The position numbers and the translations under genes were made by a program. This document shows positions 38,494-49,263 of a DNA stretch of 64,000 nt, one piece after another. The DNA is taken from the NCBI RefSeq assembly GCF_963678975.1, contig NC_089273.1:34713630-34777629 (forward strand), read 5' to 3'. How positions within the stretch are numbered: the first letter of the stretch is position 1; each line of letters starts with the position of its first letter. The notes under the pieces were generated by a model, which was not told where the DNA came from, made no database searches, and saw only the letters and a list, made by a program, of their open reading frames with translations. This stretch comes from Dysidea avara. Its lineage: Eukaryota > Porifera > Demospongiae > Dictyoceratida > Dysideidae.

Positions 38494-38996
38494 CTGATTG
38501 AGTGTTGGGACAATTACTTTTTAAAAGTAACTAATTACATATTACTTGCAACTGAACTGTTTAGTTACAGTTACATATTACCCATAAAATAATTACATAT
38601 TAATAATTATATTACTTTGTGTCCACAGCCTTAAGGTGTCACATGTGCAACTACCACCTTATCACATGACATGATTGTGTTGTTGAGAAATGTGTAAATC
38701 TTGGTTATAACTGTAAGAAACTGGTGAATAAGCTTCATTCATTAATTCAAGGTGGCTTTGTTGTGGCTAAGCATTACTCAGTGGACTACTAACAAGATTG
38801 GAAACTTGTTACTTGTAGTAATAAAATTATTTAATAATTATGAGGCTCGTTACAGTAACTTCATTACTTAGGTAAGTGTTACATTTCTAAGTGAAGTAAC
38901 TTGAGTTATATTACCAGTTTTTATAGCATATTTCATTACATTACTTGGTTACCACAAAAGTAATAATTATTACATAACGCATTACCCCCAACGCTG
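38494..38996. mobile_element. hAT-like MITE with GTTGGG...AATTACTTTT termini
   Basis: 503 bp flanked by the 8-bp duplication AAGGTCAT (38486-38493 and 38997-39004). The left side reads AGTGTTGGGACAATTACTTT and the right end is the inverse of CAGCGTTGGGGGTAATG. Interior is rich in TAATTACATATTAC/GTAATTA. The left tip has about 6 extra bases relative to the right, so it may be slightly altered. Confidence 0.8.
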
Positions 38997-39004
38997 AAGG
39001 TCAT

Positions 39005-39411
39005 ACACTTTTAGAAGCCTTTGTGACAACATTATAATATATTCAACTATCTCTGTTAAGTTATCTTAGAAGTTTAATTTTTATGCAGCATCTCAGGTTT
39101 GTAATTGTAAAATTCAACACTAATAAATTTTACCTATCACAAGTTTCCTGCACCCTATATACTGAATGTTAGTTATTCCTGATCTAGTTTCGAACAGCTT
39201 CCAGTTTGTAGATAGTTTGGTGTGAATTATGTATCAAGAGTTTGAAAAGCCCTATTCCAGCCTGATCACAAGTCATGCTTAAATAAAGTGCCATTAAATG
39301 ATATTATATTGCAAAGGAAATGTCAAAAATATTTAAAGCAAGTGTGTAGATGCTGTGCTGAAAAACATCAGCCACCTGGTTAACCCTATTTGGACCCGGT
39401 AAGCCTATATT
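39005..39411. other. no gene recognised
   Basis: AT-rich, no partner noticed. Confidence 0.35.
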
Positions 39412-40059
39412 TGTGACTGGATTTTGGAAAAACCATCCAAATCGCACATTAGAAGTTTCGAGATAAACGGTTTTAAAGAATTGAAGCCAGCATAACTCTC
39501 CAAGGATAGCAAGCACGCGTATGAAATTTACACAAGAGATGCATCAATCTGTTACCTTTCAAACCACTTCCAGTACTTGTAGCTGCTTGTACAGTTTCCC
39601 GCCAAATAAGATAGAAAATCTGAGCAGTTGGACGAGTGAAGTAGTATCACGAGTGCTCACAAAGGGGTGAAGGCTGGGGGGTGGCGGGGAGGGCAAAAGA
39701 TAGGCCTCAAAATGGAGGCAGACCACGATTGGAGTCCAGACACGAGATTACAGGGCTGTGCTGGCTCCTTAGTGGCTGATATGTAGCAAAATCTACAGAG
39801 AACATGTCTGGCCAACATTATAAGGCTGTCCACCAGTAAACCACTGATTTTTGCCAAGCCAGGTCCTTCACAAGGCCTGAAACCGCCATTTGGGCACTCC
39901 ACACCACCCAGAAAAGACGTCTATTAAAACCAGCCTCGTGTAGTTTGAGTAGTGCTGAGGGTCAAAACTTGTAGTACGATAGTGTAGCTATCCACTGGTG
40001 GTGTTAGTTTGATTTTGCCTGATGTGCGATTTGGTTCGGTTCTGTAAAATCTGGTCACA
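39412..40059. mobile_element. TGTGAC-terminus element, copy 2
   Basis: The left TGTGACTGGATTTTGG and the right inverse of TGTGACCAGATTTTAC, both followed by CCAAATCGCACAT, define the ends. It is collinear with 103-607 except for an extra GC-rich ~105-bp segment at about 39657-39762. No transposase. Confidence 0.75.
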
Positions 40060-40510
40060 TTTAAGCTTTGACGCAAGTCTTTATACAAACTAAAATAACT
40101 TCACAAGTATTAATGATACCACAGCCACTACATTACTTACTGTGAACTCCACAATTAAATGGCACCAAGCATCGATGCAGTTGGGTACAACGCCTTTCAG
40201 CACACCACTTAGAAAACAGCCTTCTTCATCAAATGTTCACCATGATTGTACACTGCTTCAATAAACAAGGAATACCGTCGCCATACTTAGTGCTATGGCT
40301 TTAAACTAAGCGCCATTAGAATCCTAATGTGCTACAGAATCCAGTAGTATACAGATCACGTGATCTCATAATGGACCCTTAAAAGTGCTGTCAAGTTCCA
40401 CTGAAGACAACGTTTACCATTCATTGTTTTCATTTCAAAAGTACTCTGTAGTGTTGTATAACACTGTTAACATGTTATTATGACGCATGCATAATTATGT
40501 AGGTGACCTA
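40060..40510. other. no gene recognised
   Basis: Flanking sequence of the CACTA-like element. The left 3-bp duplication CTA is at 40508-40510. Confidence 0.35.
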
Positions 40511-41029
40511 CACTGTGAAAAAAGAGGAATATAAGATGGTATATCTAATGGCTTAAATTATACAAATAATCTCAGTATAGTCTTGCATTATACTAACTAT
40601 CTTATACTTTAGTATAAACCCCATCTTATATTATGGGAAACAGATTATACTTTAGTTTAATACACATTCTTTTGCTATGGCTTTGTTTACTTAACTAAAT
40701 GTGATAACTCAGAGACTTTTTATCTTCACCATCTCATTATTCATGGACTTTTGTTTATACAGACAGCATGTGACTTAAAATTTTTTACTGTATCAAACAA
40801 AGTCATGATGATTTTACAATAAGTACACTTCTGTTAATCACTATAGCTGGCTTTGTTGTGATAGCTAATTTCATATGCACATGGACATTTTCATATGGCA
40901 AAGCATATAATACCAGAAAAATTTATTATTCAATCAATTCTTTCTAAGAGTCATACAAATCCAGATTTTCTTGCACAGTTAGCACACCTGCAAAAGTTGG
41001 TAGTAAAGCTTGTTTAAAATTGAAGGAGT

Positions 41030-41300
41030 CAGTGGTGTGCGCATGCGTAGCAGATGCAATTAAGTCGCCATCTTTGTTGCTATTGTTGTATCAGAGCCTG
41101 AGAGGTTGTAAATGTGAGACGGTGTATCTCGCGGAGAGAGTGTGCGCGATCGGCGCCATCGGCGCCATCGTCCAATGACCCATGCTCCGCACGATGATAG
41201 TTATGGACCACACTGACATCCCTGCTGGCTGTAGTGGTGAAGTGGCGGTGTGGTGGCCCAATTGCTACGATGGCAGTGATCAAAAACAGCTCTAGATGAG
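41030..41300 (+). promoter_or_regulatory. CpG-rich promoter-like segment inside the CACTA-like element
   Basis: Locally GC/CpG-rich (CGCGGAGAGAGTGTGCGCGA, tandem TCGGCGCCA) against an AT-rich background. GTGCGCATGCGTA at about 41036-41048 matches the core of the NRF-1 site. A GTAAGT donor lies at about 41300. This resembles a housekeeping-type start region with a first intron. Orientation and transcript are inferred. Confidence 0.4.
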
Positions 41301-41836
41301 TAAGTATTAGACTAAAATGATAGCTTGTACGATAGGTTTAGTCGTATTAAATTGTTTATTGTGTATTGTATGACAACGGCCTGCAAATGATTGAACTTTG
41401 GTCACAGTGCAGTTACATATTTTATCTCAGCTTATGGCGGATGATGAGTGGATACAGTTCATCAGCCATCAATGTTAAGAGTTTGCATGGTCTGCTCTTA
41501 TGATTTTGTATATTATCTCTTCAGAGGTACAGTTTCTTGTCGGACCTCTAGGTTGTTAGTGTACAACATCTGCAGTGTTAGTTTCCTTCAATGGCAGCTG
41601 CTTCCTTTAAAGAATCTGGTAGCGACCATATGTGGACAGTTTTTGTTCTTTTTTTGCGGAGTTGTTCAACCTCATCTTCTAATTACTTACAGCTGTAAGT
41701 GCATTAAGCCTGATTGTGTTTTTATTTATTTTCTTTTCAATAGGGTAGGAATTACAGACTTAGCCTCAGTTCTAGGAGATTCTTCTTATTGCTAACATCT
41801 GTAAGTAAGTACACTGAGAGTGCCCAGTATACAATT

Positions 41837-42073
41837 TGTGACCCGGTCTGCAAAAAGGGCTCTTATAGCCTTTCCAATTGCATATATATGGTAACCCATA
41901 ACTTGACTGGTGAATATGGTACAAGCCTACAATTTTGTCACTCAACAACCCTAACCTGGCAGTAGCTGTGGGTGTAATTACATGATGATAGCTTTAGTAG
42001 ATTAGGAGTTATGATTAGCCAAACATGGATAATTGGAAAGGCTATAAGAGCCCTTTTCGCAGACCGGGTCACA
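41837..42073. mobile_element. TGTGACCC-terminus MITE, 237 bp
   Basis: Near-identical inverted ends about 44 bp long start TGTGACCCGGTCTGCAAAAA and continue GGGCTCTTATAGCC. Nested in the CACTA-like element. No coding content. Confidence 0.85.
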
Positions 42074-42287
42074 TTTATATTTACCTTCGTTTAGGTTTGT
42101 GAAAACTGGTCTCATTTCTTTTGGGAACCGGTCTCATTTCTTCATGTTTTCCACTACTTGTTATCAACAACTGACGACTGCTATCTCATGTACGTCTGGC
42201 ACTGTAAATGTGTTGAGTGCTTTCAAGAACCCGTTTCATCTTGTTTGTCCTTATTTCACTGACCATGCTCGTATTGCTAAGTAATAG

Positions 42288-42424
42288 TTAGACACTCGCA
42301 ATAGGTGTCTTCGAGGATTTAAAAACCTGAGGTGACGTCAATAATTACCGAGGCGCAGCCGAGGTAATTATTTACGTCACCGATGGTTTTTAAATCCTCG
42401 AAGACGTCTATTGTGAGTGTCTAA
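42288..42424. repeat. 137-bp near-perfect palindrome
   Basis: Arms of about 60 bp (TTAGACACTCGCAATAGGTG on the left; the inverse with few changes on the right) enclose GAGGCGCAGCCGAG. Both arms contain TGACGT and CTTCGAGGATTTAAAAACC. It should form a stable hairpin. Confidence 0.92.
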
Positions 42425-43173
42425 GTGTTTTAGACAATGGCGTAGAAGCAGTGAGTTAGTATAGAGAGTTCCCATTGTAAACACCTAGGGTGTTTCAGCA
42501 AACAAAAGATGTGAGGTCGCGCAAGCTCGCGCGCAAGCCATGAAGCGCAAACTAACTGAAGGTTTGTAAAGTCGATAAAAAGTATGTTTGAGGCATTATA
42601 GATACGTGTGAATGGCAGCAAATGGGAATAGCCAGTGCCAACATGGCTGTCTTGCATGGTCTACAGAGCGTGCTTTAATATGGCGAAGGCCACAAACTGA
42701 ATTAATGGCTTGTAGCTACCACGATGGTCTATAAATCCGCTGAGCTACCCACGATAACAGCGTACCTGAGTGTAATATCTTTGTAATAATCTGCTCGCAA
42801 TCGCTTGGTGTTTACTGATGTGCGAAATACTAATTGTCCACAAAAGGCTAATTGCATTACTGTAGGCCACATTGTGGTTGTAAAAAACTGTCGGGTGTCT
42901 TACCAGTAAGACACCTGATATCAGGTTTCTTCGCGAATAAGAGACCTCCACACATTAAACGAAACGCTGCATGCCATTGTCTAACAAAAGTAAGTCCACA
43001 CAAAGTATGCAAATTATATTATATTATTTTAGTCTTGTTTCAATTGTACTTAGTGATTACAAGATTCTTGGACTTGGTTATCAGTGTATCAGATGCTTCT
43101 TGTGAGCTTACGTAGCACATAAAAATGGCCATGTGATAGGAGTATTTTTGTGAGTTTTGGGTATGAGCAAGTG

Positions 43174-43390
43174 TCAGACGAAGATTTTTGAACGGTTATA
43201 TCTCAGCCAAGAGTGAATATATCAAACTCTAACTAGCAGGTATGCTTATACATTAGCCAAAACAATAGGGATTTAACATAAATCAATGCTTGAATGTACT
43301 TATTTTAACACTTTATAACCATACCTGCTAGTTACAGCTTGATATCATTGTTCTTGGCTGAGATATGACCGTTCAAAAATCTTCGTCTGA
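43174..43390. repeat. 217-bp foldback element
   Basis: Arms of about 70 bp starting TCAGACGAAGATTTTTGAAC and ending CTAACTAGCAGGTATG are inverted around a ~75-bp AT-rich spacer. Confidence 0.88.
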
Positions 43391-43479
43391 TATTAGCCCA
43401 ACAAAGTCACATACTAAATGGCCGTTTTATGTGTGGTTACACTCACTGATAACAACTGTAAGTAATCCAGAATATGAAT

Positions 43480-43830
43480 TATTTTTGCCTCCATTTAGGG
43501 TTGTGAGACCTGGTCTTATCACACTTGTCTTAGTTCCATGGATTGTCAGTCTCAGACTCGGTCTCAGTTTTACAAGATTGTTACAAACTGTAAGTACAGT
43601 GATTGTTCAGTATACGCATTATATTTACCATCTTTAATAGAATTGTGGGACCTAGCCGCCGTTCTACATGGTAATACTAGGTTTCCAGACAAGGTCTAGG
43701 TTTTATGAGATTTTTATTGTTACAAACTGTAAGTCCAACGATTGTCCAGAATACACATTATATTTACCATCTTTGTATTAGAGCTGTGGGACAGTTCTAC
43801 CAGACGACTAACAGATTGTCACAGAGTTCT
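43480..43830 (+). repeat. tandem exon-like units of about 130-145 bp
   Basis: Three units each hold TATTTACCATCTTT-type pyrimidine sequence, then a TTGTGRGACC start, then GTTACAAACTGTAAGT, a splice-donor-like end. Related but diverged segments may lie near 41750-41820 and 42085-42150. The frame is not conserved, so a coding role is unproven. Confidence 0.5.
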
Positions 43831-44313
43831 ACATAGTGATGATAATACAGGTAATTAGTAATGGAACTTGTGAATTGTATTTACTGTCTTACCTGCTACA
43901 GTTGGATAAAGACTGATAAATGACGAAATTGAGTTGATACTGTCATGGTCAGCCAAGGAAGACGTCGATTTTACTAGCTGTACCTATTGTGGTTTTAACA
44001 TATTTACAGAATTAAATTATTACAAATATAATTATAGAAATTATTTATTTAAGGTAGCCACAGATTATGGGAAAGTAAAAAAGTACAGTAGTATAGTAAC
44101 CAATATATGGTTGAAATAGGCTTAGTATAGTCTGATAATACACTGCACTATACTAGTGATTTAATCTCTAATATATGACTGTCTTAAATGTATTCAATAA
44201 GCTTGTTATTGTAAAGTCTTAATCTAATAATATATGCTGTACTATTTCATTCTAATACTAACATAATAAGACTGTTATAGACCTTATTATTCTGAGCTTT
44301 TTTCACAGTGCTA

Positions 44314-45045
44314 GTATATGTAGGCAACCCCTACTTTTTTCTGTGATCCCTAATTGAACTTAAAATTCCTATTTTGGTATTAGGCTTGTTGTCTTTTTTG
44401 TAACATTATTATGAATGGTGAACCTGGGCATACTGCATCAAAAGAAAGAATAGTGCCAGAGTTATATACATAATGTTTTTGTCTGAACACGTTGTCCAAC
44501 TATCAACTACTGACTCAAAAGTGAAGTGGCCATTATGCTTTGCTTTTAGCTATGTTCAGCCCATTACACAGTGTTACAAACAAAGCTCTCTGCAGCATTG
44601 GTTTGGGTAGGTTCAGACAACCAAGCACATGATGCACCCTCTCACAATTGCAAAACAATAGGTGCATGTTAAAATGATAATGTTGAAAGTGGAAAATTTT
44701 GAAATTTGAATGATATGAGATTGACTCAGAGGATATTCTGTGGAAATTATGTATCTGAATTAAGCATTGCCATGCATAATAACTACACAAGTAGATGAAT
44801 CAAGCCTTTTAAATAGACCAATGCACTTCATTGTATGTAATAGGTGCAGACAGATATGGATAAATTCCATAGCAGAACCAACTATAATGTATATATCTGC
44901 TGAATGTTCTATTAGAGTAGTTAGGTAACTGCTATTAGAGCATCTCAATCTTGTACACCTCAAATGCTGATCCGGGTACTTGTTGCTGATCCGGATCCTT
45001 AGTCCTCAAATGCTGATCTGGGTCCTTGTTGCTGATCCGGGTTGT
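44314..45045. repeat. fragment of the WDTKED family plus tandem CTGATCCGGGT units
   Basis: 44320-44600 matches the 3' half of the WDTKED repeat in inverted orientation (GTGATCCCTAATTGAACTTA, AAGTGAAGTGGCCATTATGC). At 44965-45045 four GCTGATCCGGGTCCTTGTT-like units occur in tandem. Confidence 0.55.
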
Positions 45046-45236
45046 TGATACAAATATCCATAAACCCACGTGCACCTTATAAACATCTTTCCAAGACATT
45101 ATCACTGGATTTATGCTAAAGATTTAGCATAAATCCAGTGATAATGTCTTGGAAAGATGTTTAGCATAAATCCAGTGATAATGTCTTGGAAAGATGTTTA
45201 TAAGGTGCACGTGGGTTTATGGGTATTTGTATCATT
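45046..45236. repeat. inverted repeat with an internal extra copy
   Basis: The left arm 45047-45118 (ATACAAATATCCATAAACCC through AAATCCAG) is repeated in inverse at about 45165-45236. A second inverse copy of the inner ~45 bp (CAGTGATAATGTCTTGGAAA) lies between. Some of it is repeated again in diverged form to about 45300. Confidence 0.92.
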
Positions 45237-45328
45237 GCTGTGCTAAGACTATAAGGTGCAAGTAGGTTTATGAGTATTTGTATCATTGTTATGCTAAGAC
45301 AAATAAATTTTCATTATAATCCTCAGAC

Positions 45329-46412
45329 TAGGGACCAGTCTATTTTGCTTTTTTTTCACCTATTTTTCTTTCCAGCAATTCTTTTATTTTTCACCTATTA
45401 TGCTCCATATTTTGTTCAAGAATTATAAATTTTGCTCAGCACTGATCTTTGTTAATTGAATATTTCCAAGTGCAAAGCTACAGTTTTGCCTTAAAGTGAC
45501 TGTTCTATTAGACTATCTCGATCAACAATTACTTCTAACATGTAAAGCAAGAAGCTAGCTAATATTGCTTAACATAATTATGTGACCGGATTTCACATAA
45601 CAAGGCTTCCACACACACAAAATCAAACTTACGATTTTACCAGAAATGGATTGCTGGTCTAATGCACTATCATATTTCACACTGTACTTCCTTCAGCACT
45701 GACAAATCATATTTCACACTGTACTTCCTTCAGCACTGACAAGTCTGGTTTCTGTAGCAGCTTTCTTCCGACCCTGTCAAAGCCACGAGTGTGAGATTGG
45801 CACCATTAAATGGCCATGGCTTTGTGATAATGGTGTGTACTGAGCTGGGACTTCACGGAGAGCTCGCCAATAGTGTTCTCAGTCAATTTGGAGTAATTTG
45901 AGGGCCATGGAGGGCCATGGAGAGCCCAAACTTGGCCTCTGGATTCCAATCGTCTTCTTACTTCATTTTATACTCGTATATTAAGACCACCGTCCAACAG
46001 GGCAAATTTTGGGTGTCAGAAATGTATACACCCACTCAGTGATAGCTAGTGAATAGATGAACAATTGGTGCAAATTTTGCTTGCACAGCTGTAGGCACTG
46101 GGAAGTTATTACACAATGATTCCTTAAAATCGCCATATCTCCTAACAAAGCTTTGTGCGTCGAATCCTTGATTTGTCAAATTCAGTCACTGTTTTATTAG
46201 GGTATCTCGATTGTCACTTGTTGTTCCTGTAACAATTAGCTATGCATTTTCGATGTTTTAGCGCGTCTGACTGTTCTATTAGAGTATCTCGATCTTTTGT
46301 GAAATTTTTATGTCCACTTCACAAAAATTACACCTATTATGCCATCATTTTGCTCATTGCTTTTACCCACCCGTTATGCCAAAATTTTGCCGGCAAAATC
46401 GACGGTGCCCTA
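45329..46412. mobile_element. hAT-like MITE, family M, copy 2 (1084 bp)
   Basis: Starts TAGGGACCAGTCTATTTTGC and ends with the inverse of TAGGGCACCGTCGATTTTGC. Flanked by identical 8-bp CCTCAGAC (45321-45328 and 46413-46420). Contains three direct motifs at 45500, 46189 and 46271, and CACCTATTATGC phrases shared with the other family M members. Coding capacity absent. Confidence 0.9.
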
Positions 46413-46466
46413 CCTCAGACCTCAGCGTATTGATCAAGTAAAGCCAAAAGTGAAGGGGGACTTCAG

Positions 46467-46491
46467 CCCCCCCCCCCCCCCCCCCCCCCCC
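46467..46491. repeat. poly-C tract (25 C)
   Basis: Uninterrupted homopolymer within GGGGGACTTCAG...TGGATCTGCCTC. It causes the proline/glycine runs in overlapping ORFs. Confidence 0.97.
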
Positions 46492-47436
46492 TGGATCTGC
46501 CTCTCAGCATTATCCACATGGTCAAGTCATTCTTATATGAAAATGGAAGATCTAAAATGGCACATGTCCCCTTTTTTCCACTGACCTCTTCAATTGGAAA
46601 CAGAAGAAGTATAATATTATATAAAATCATGCAATGGGTATTAAAAATTCGAAATAATATTACACAGTGTAATATGCTATATTTACACACCAGACTGAAC
46701 CAGATGATGATTGTAAATAATAAGATTTACAATGCACCTAGCATTGTTAATTAATTATAGTAAATATAATCCAGTGTAGTCAATCACACACATTCTCCAT
46801 ACAAGTACACAATATATGCACAGTAGGGATATAATGCTTCTTTTTGTTTTACTGTGATTTGATTCCGTGCACTGCTCCAGCTTCGGTATGCAAAGTAACG
46901 GTTGGTCACTGGACAATTTCCGGTCAATTACACCAGGTGTCAGCCTATAATTGAATTTGTCCAGAAATACTGTCCTCTCAACAATGTTTATAGTGTTAGG
47001 ATTGGGCTAGGAGGGAGGCCAGACATGATGGTATTGACATGTAATTAATTTGTGTTGTTGGCTTGTACTTACCACAAAGGCATTCCCAAGCAGAGGTCAA
47101 CAGTTTACTATGTTGTGCCAGCCTACTGTATCAGTCTCATGTACTGCAGTAGTAAAAAGCATTTATAATCTGATTGCCATTAGTACTTTTACTTGTGGTA
47201 TTTATGATATCAGCACAACCAGAGTTTAAGCTAGAATGAACAATGCATCTGTTCATATTAGATATAGAGCCACTATATTTTCTAAGCCTAAGCTAAGTTT
47301 GACCATATACAGGGTAGCTATATTATTATAAGGCAAGCAGAAGGCCTTGACTGAATTCCTTATGACTCTTTTCCTACAAAGGCCCAATTGATTCCTTAGA
47401 AGCCCTTTCATGTGGCCAGTAGCTACTCTTTAAAAT
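46492..47436. other. mostly unexplained non-coding sequence
   Basis: A stray arm of the 34334-34628 palindrome lies at about 46815-46870. Otherwise AT-rich with no gene recognised. Confidence 0.4.
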
Positions 47437-47444
47437 GCTGTAGT

Positions 47445-47901
47445 TAGGGACCCGCCGATTATGCGCATTATTTTACCTATTATGCTATGCAGCACCGCTC
47501 AAAAATTTACCTATTAAGCTTAAATTAATGCTCAATATTTACCTATTATGCTCAAATTATGCTCAATATTTTTACCTCAGTTCCCATGTTTTTCTAATAA
47601 CTTTGCATTTTATGGAAAAGCAGTAAGTGGTTGAAGCACAGACTGTAAATCCTTGCTTGTCAAAATACATGTCACAGAAAAGATCGATATACTCTAATAG
47701 AACAGTCAGCTACCTGATAATTTTATTAGAGTTACTGACTGTTCTATTAGAGTATATTGATCTTTTTGTTGGTTATGTATTTTGATAAGCAAGGATTTAT
47801 AGCATTGCACAAGTTTTCTGCCTATTATGCTAGCATTATGCTCAATGCTTTCAGGCACCTATTATGCTTATTATTATGCCAGCATAATCAGCGGGTCCCT
47901 A
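47445..47901. mobile_element. hAT-like MITE, family M, copy 3
   Basis: 457 bp. TAGGGACCCGCCGATTATGC at the left is matched by the inverse of TAGGGACCCGCTGATTATGC at the right. Flanked by identical 8-bp GCTGTAGT (47437-47444 and 47902-47909). The motif occurs twice, inverted at 47682-47705 and direct at 47739-47762, so the two copies face each other. GCTCAATATTTACC phrases are repeated near the left end. Confidence 0.92.
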
Positions 47902-48119
47902 GCTGTAGTATCAGTATCAGTGGGTGTTTGACAAGTAATCAGCTCTACAGTACATTGATACAGGCCTCAATGTTTGAAACATACAAGTGGTAAAAACACA
48001 GGAAAGGAGAAACAATATAAGTTAAAATGTCCGGTCAAATTGCTTGATGTCCACTCAAATTTTACGATGTCCTGACAGTATGACAGGACATGTCTGAAAA
48101 GTTATTTCGCACACTGAGC

Positions 48120-48900
48120 TTGTTTCAGTACTTTTTATCGATGTGCTATGGTCCCTACTCTAGTTGAAATTCCAAATTTTTCTGTGTATATACTTGTTTG
48201 TTAACTTTTTTTGTAAATAATTATTATGACTGGTGAACCCACGCATGCCCTATATATATATATATATATATATCAATTAATGTCTGAAAAGTGAAGTAGC
48301 CATTATGCTTCACAGCTAGCTGTGTTCAACCTGCACCACAGCATTTCGAATCAAGAATTGTTCAAAAAGCACCTCTGCAATCCATGCATACCAAAACAAA
48401 GAAATGAAGCCGAGCACCCCAGTTATATCGTCTTAAAAGTGACGTATCCATTACGCTTCGCTTCATTGTCGGCTATGTTCAACCCGTTATACATGCAGCA
48501 GTACAAATCAAGAACTGTTCGAAAAGCACCTCTGTAACAAAATAGTCACTATGAAAAATATGGACGATTTCCATTACAAAGGGAAGCCATCACATACTAC
48601 CACCAAATCAACACTTTTCACTGTCAGCAAAGATGAATGGGATACAAAGGAGGACACTGGTAAGTCCATGAAGAATGCATTGTACATGCTGCGGCGGTAT
48701 GCCAAAAGGCACCTCTCGAGCCAAAGCGACATTGAACAATGAAAAAATCAAGCCTGTAGTCTTAACCATTATCGAGTTACACTTGTCTGAAGGTATCAGT
48801 AAATTACTCAGTCAGTAGAAAATTCTGTTAAATATATATATTTTTAAAATTCTGTAGCAATGTGTTGAAAGCTTTTCAGGTTGATCTGAAAGCTTGTTTG
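48120..48900. repeat. WDTKED repeat family, inverted copy
   Basis: Runs from one palindrome arm (CTATGGTCCCTACTCTAGTT) through TGGTGAACCCACGCATGCC, an AT microsatellite (48251-48273), the tandem units, and an exon-like segment 48600-48665 reading TVSKDEWDTKEDTGKSM on the + strand. It then continues through the GTCTGAAGGTATCAGT and AGTCAGTAG sites to 48900. The 63-codon ORF 48551-48742 covers the exon-like part. Confidence 0.7.
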
Positions 48901-49263
48901 GGCTTAGTTTTACCAAACCAATACTGCCTCATCATCACCAGGAAAATTAAGGTTGGTTTTTGGGTGAAGTTATTTCATGGGCCATGTCTACTTCTTTGCA
49001 TGTGGTCCCAATTATACATTATATTGCACTCTGTACATTCAGTGAACATTATGATGTCTACGATGCTCATCTAAAGTATATGCATTATCACACTATGCAT
49101 TGAAATAACATCAAATTAACTAAAAGGTTTGGGTGTGCAGTTTATGTATTTTAACTGTTGCTTTTCACTGCTGGATCAAGAAATGAGTCTTGAAATCTAG
49201 CAGAATTGCTTAAATCAAACTGATGATTCCTAAGATAAACATAAAAGTAATCAAATGCCTTAA
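48901..49263. other. 3' flank of the main gene
   Basis: The first ~130 bases continue the repeat. In the gene's orientation I see no canonical AATAAA within about 200 bases after the stop, so the polyadenylation site is undefined. Confidence 0.4.

Larger units (their letters stand above)
40511..44310. mobile_element. CACTA-like large non-autonomous element (3.8 kb)
   Basis: Begins CACTGTGAAAAAAG at 40511 and ends with its exact inverse at 44310. It is flanked by the 3-bp duplication CTA (40508-40510 and 44311-44313). Subterminal regions on both sides hold repeated ATCTTATA/TATAAGA-type phrases, as in CACTA/EnSpm elements. No transposase was found. The inside carries a CpG-rich promoter-like segment, exon-like tandem units and three nested inverted-repeat elements, so it could have captured host sequence. 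A chance pairing of 14-bp ends cannot be excluded. Confidence 0.6.
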
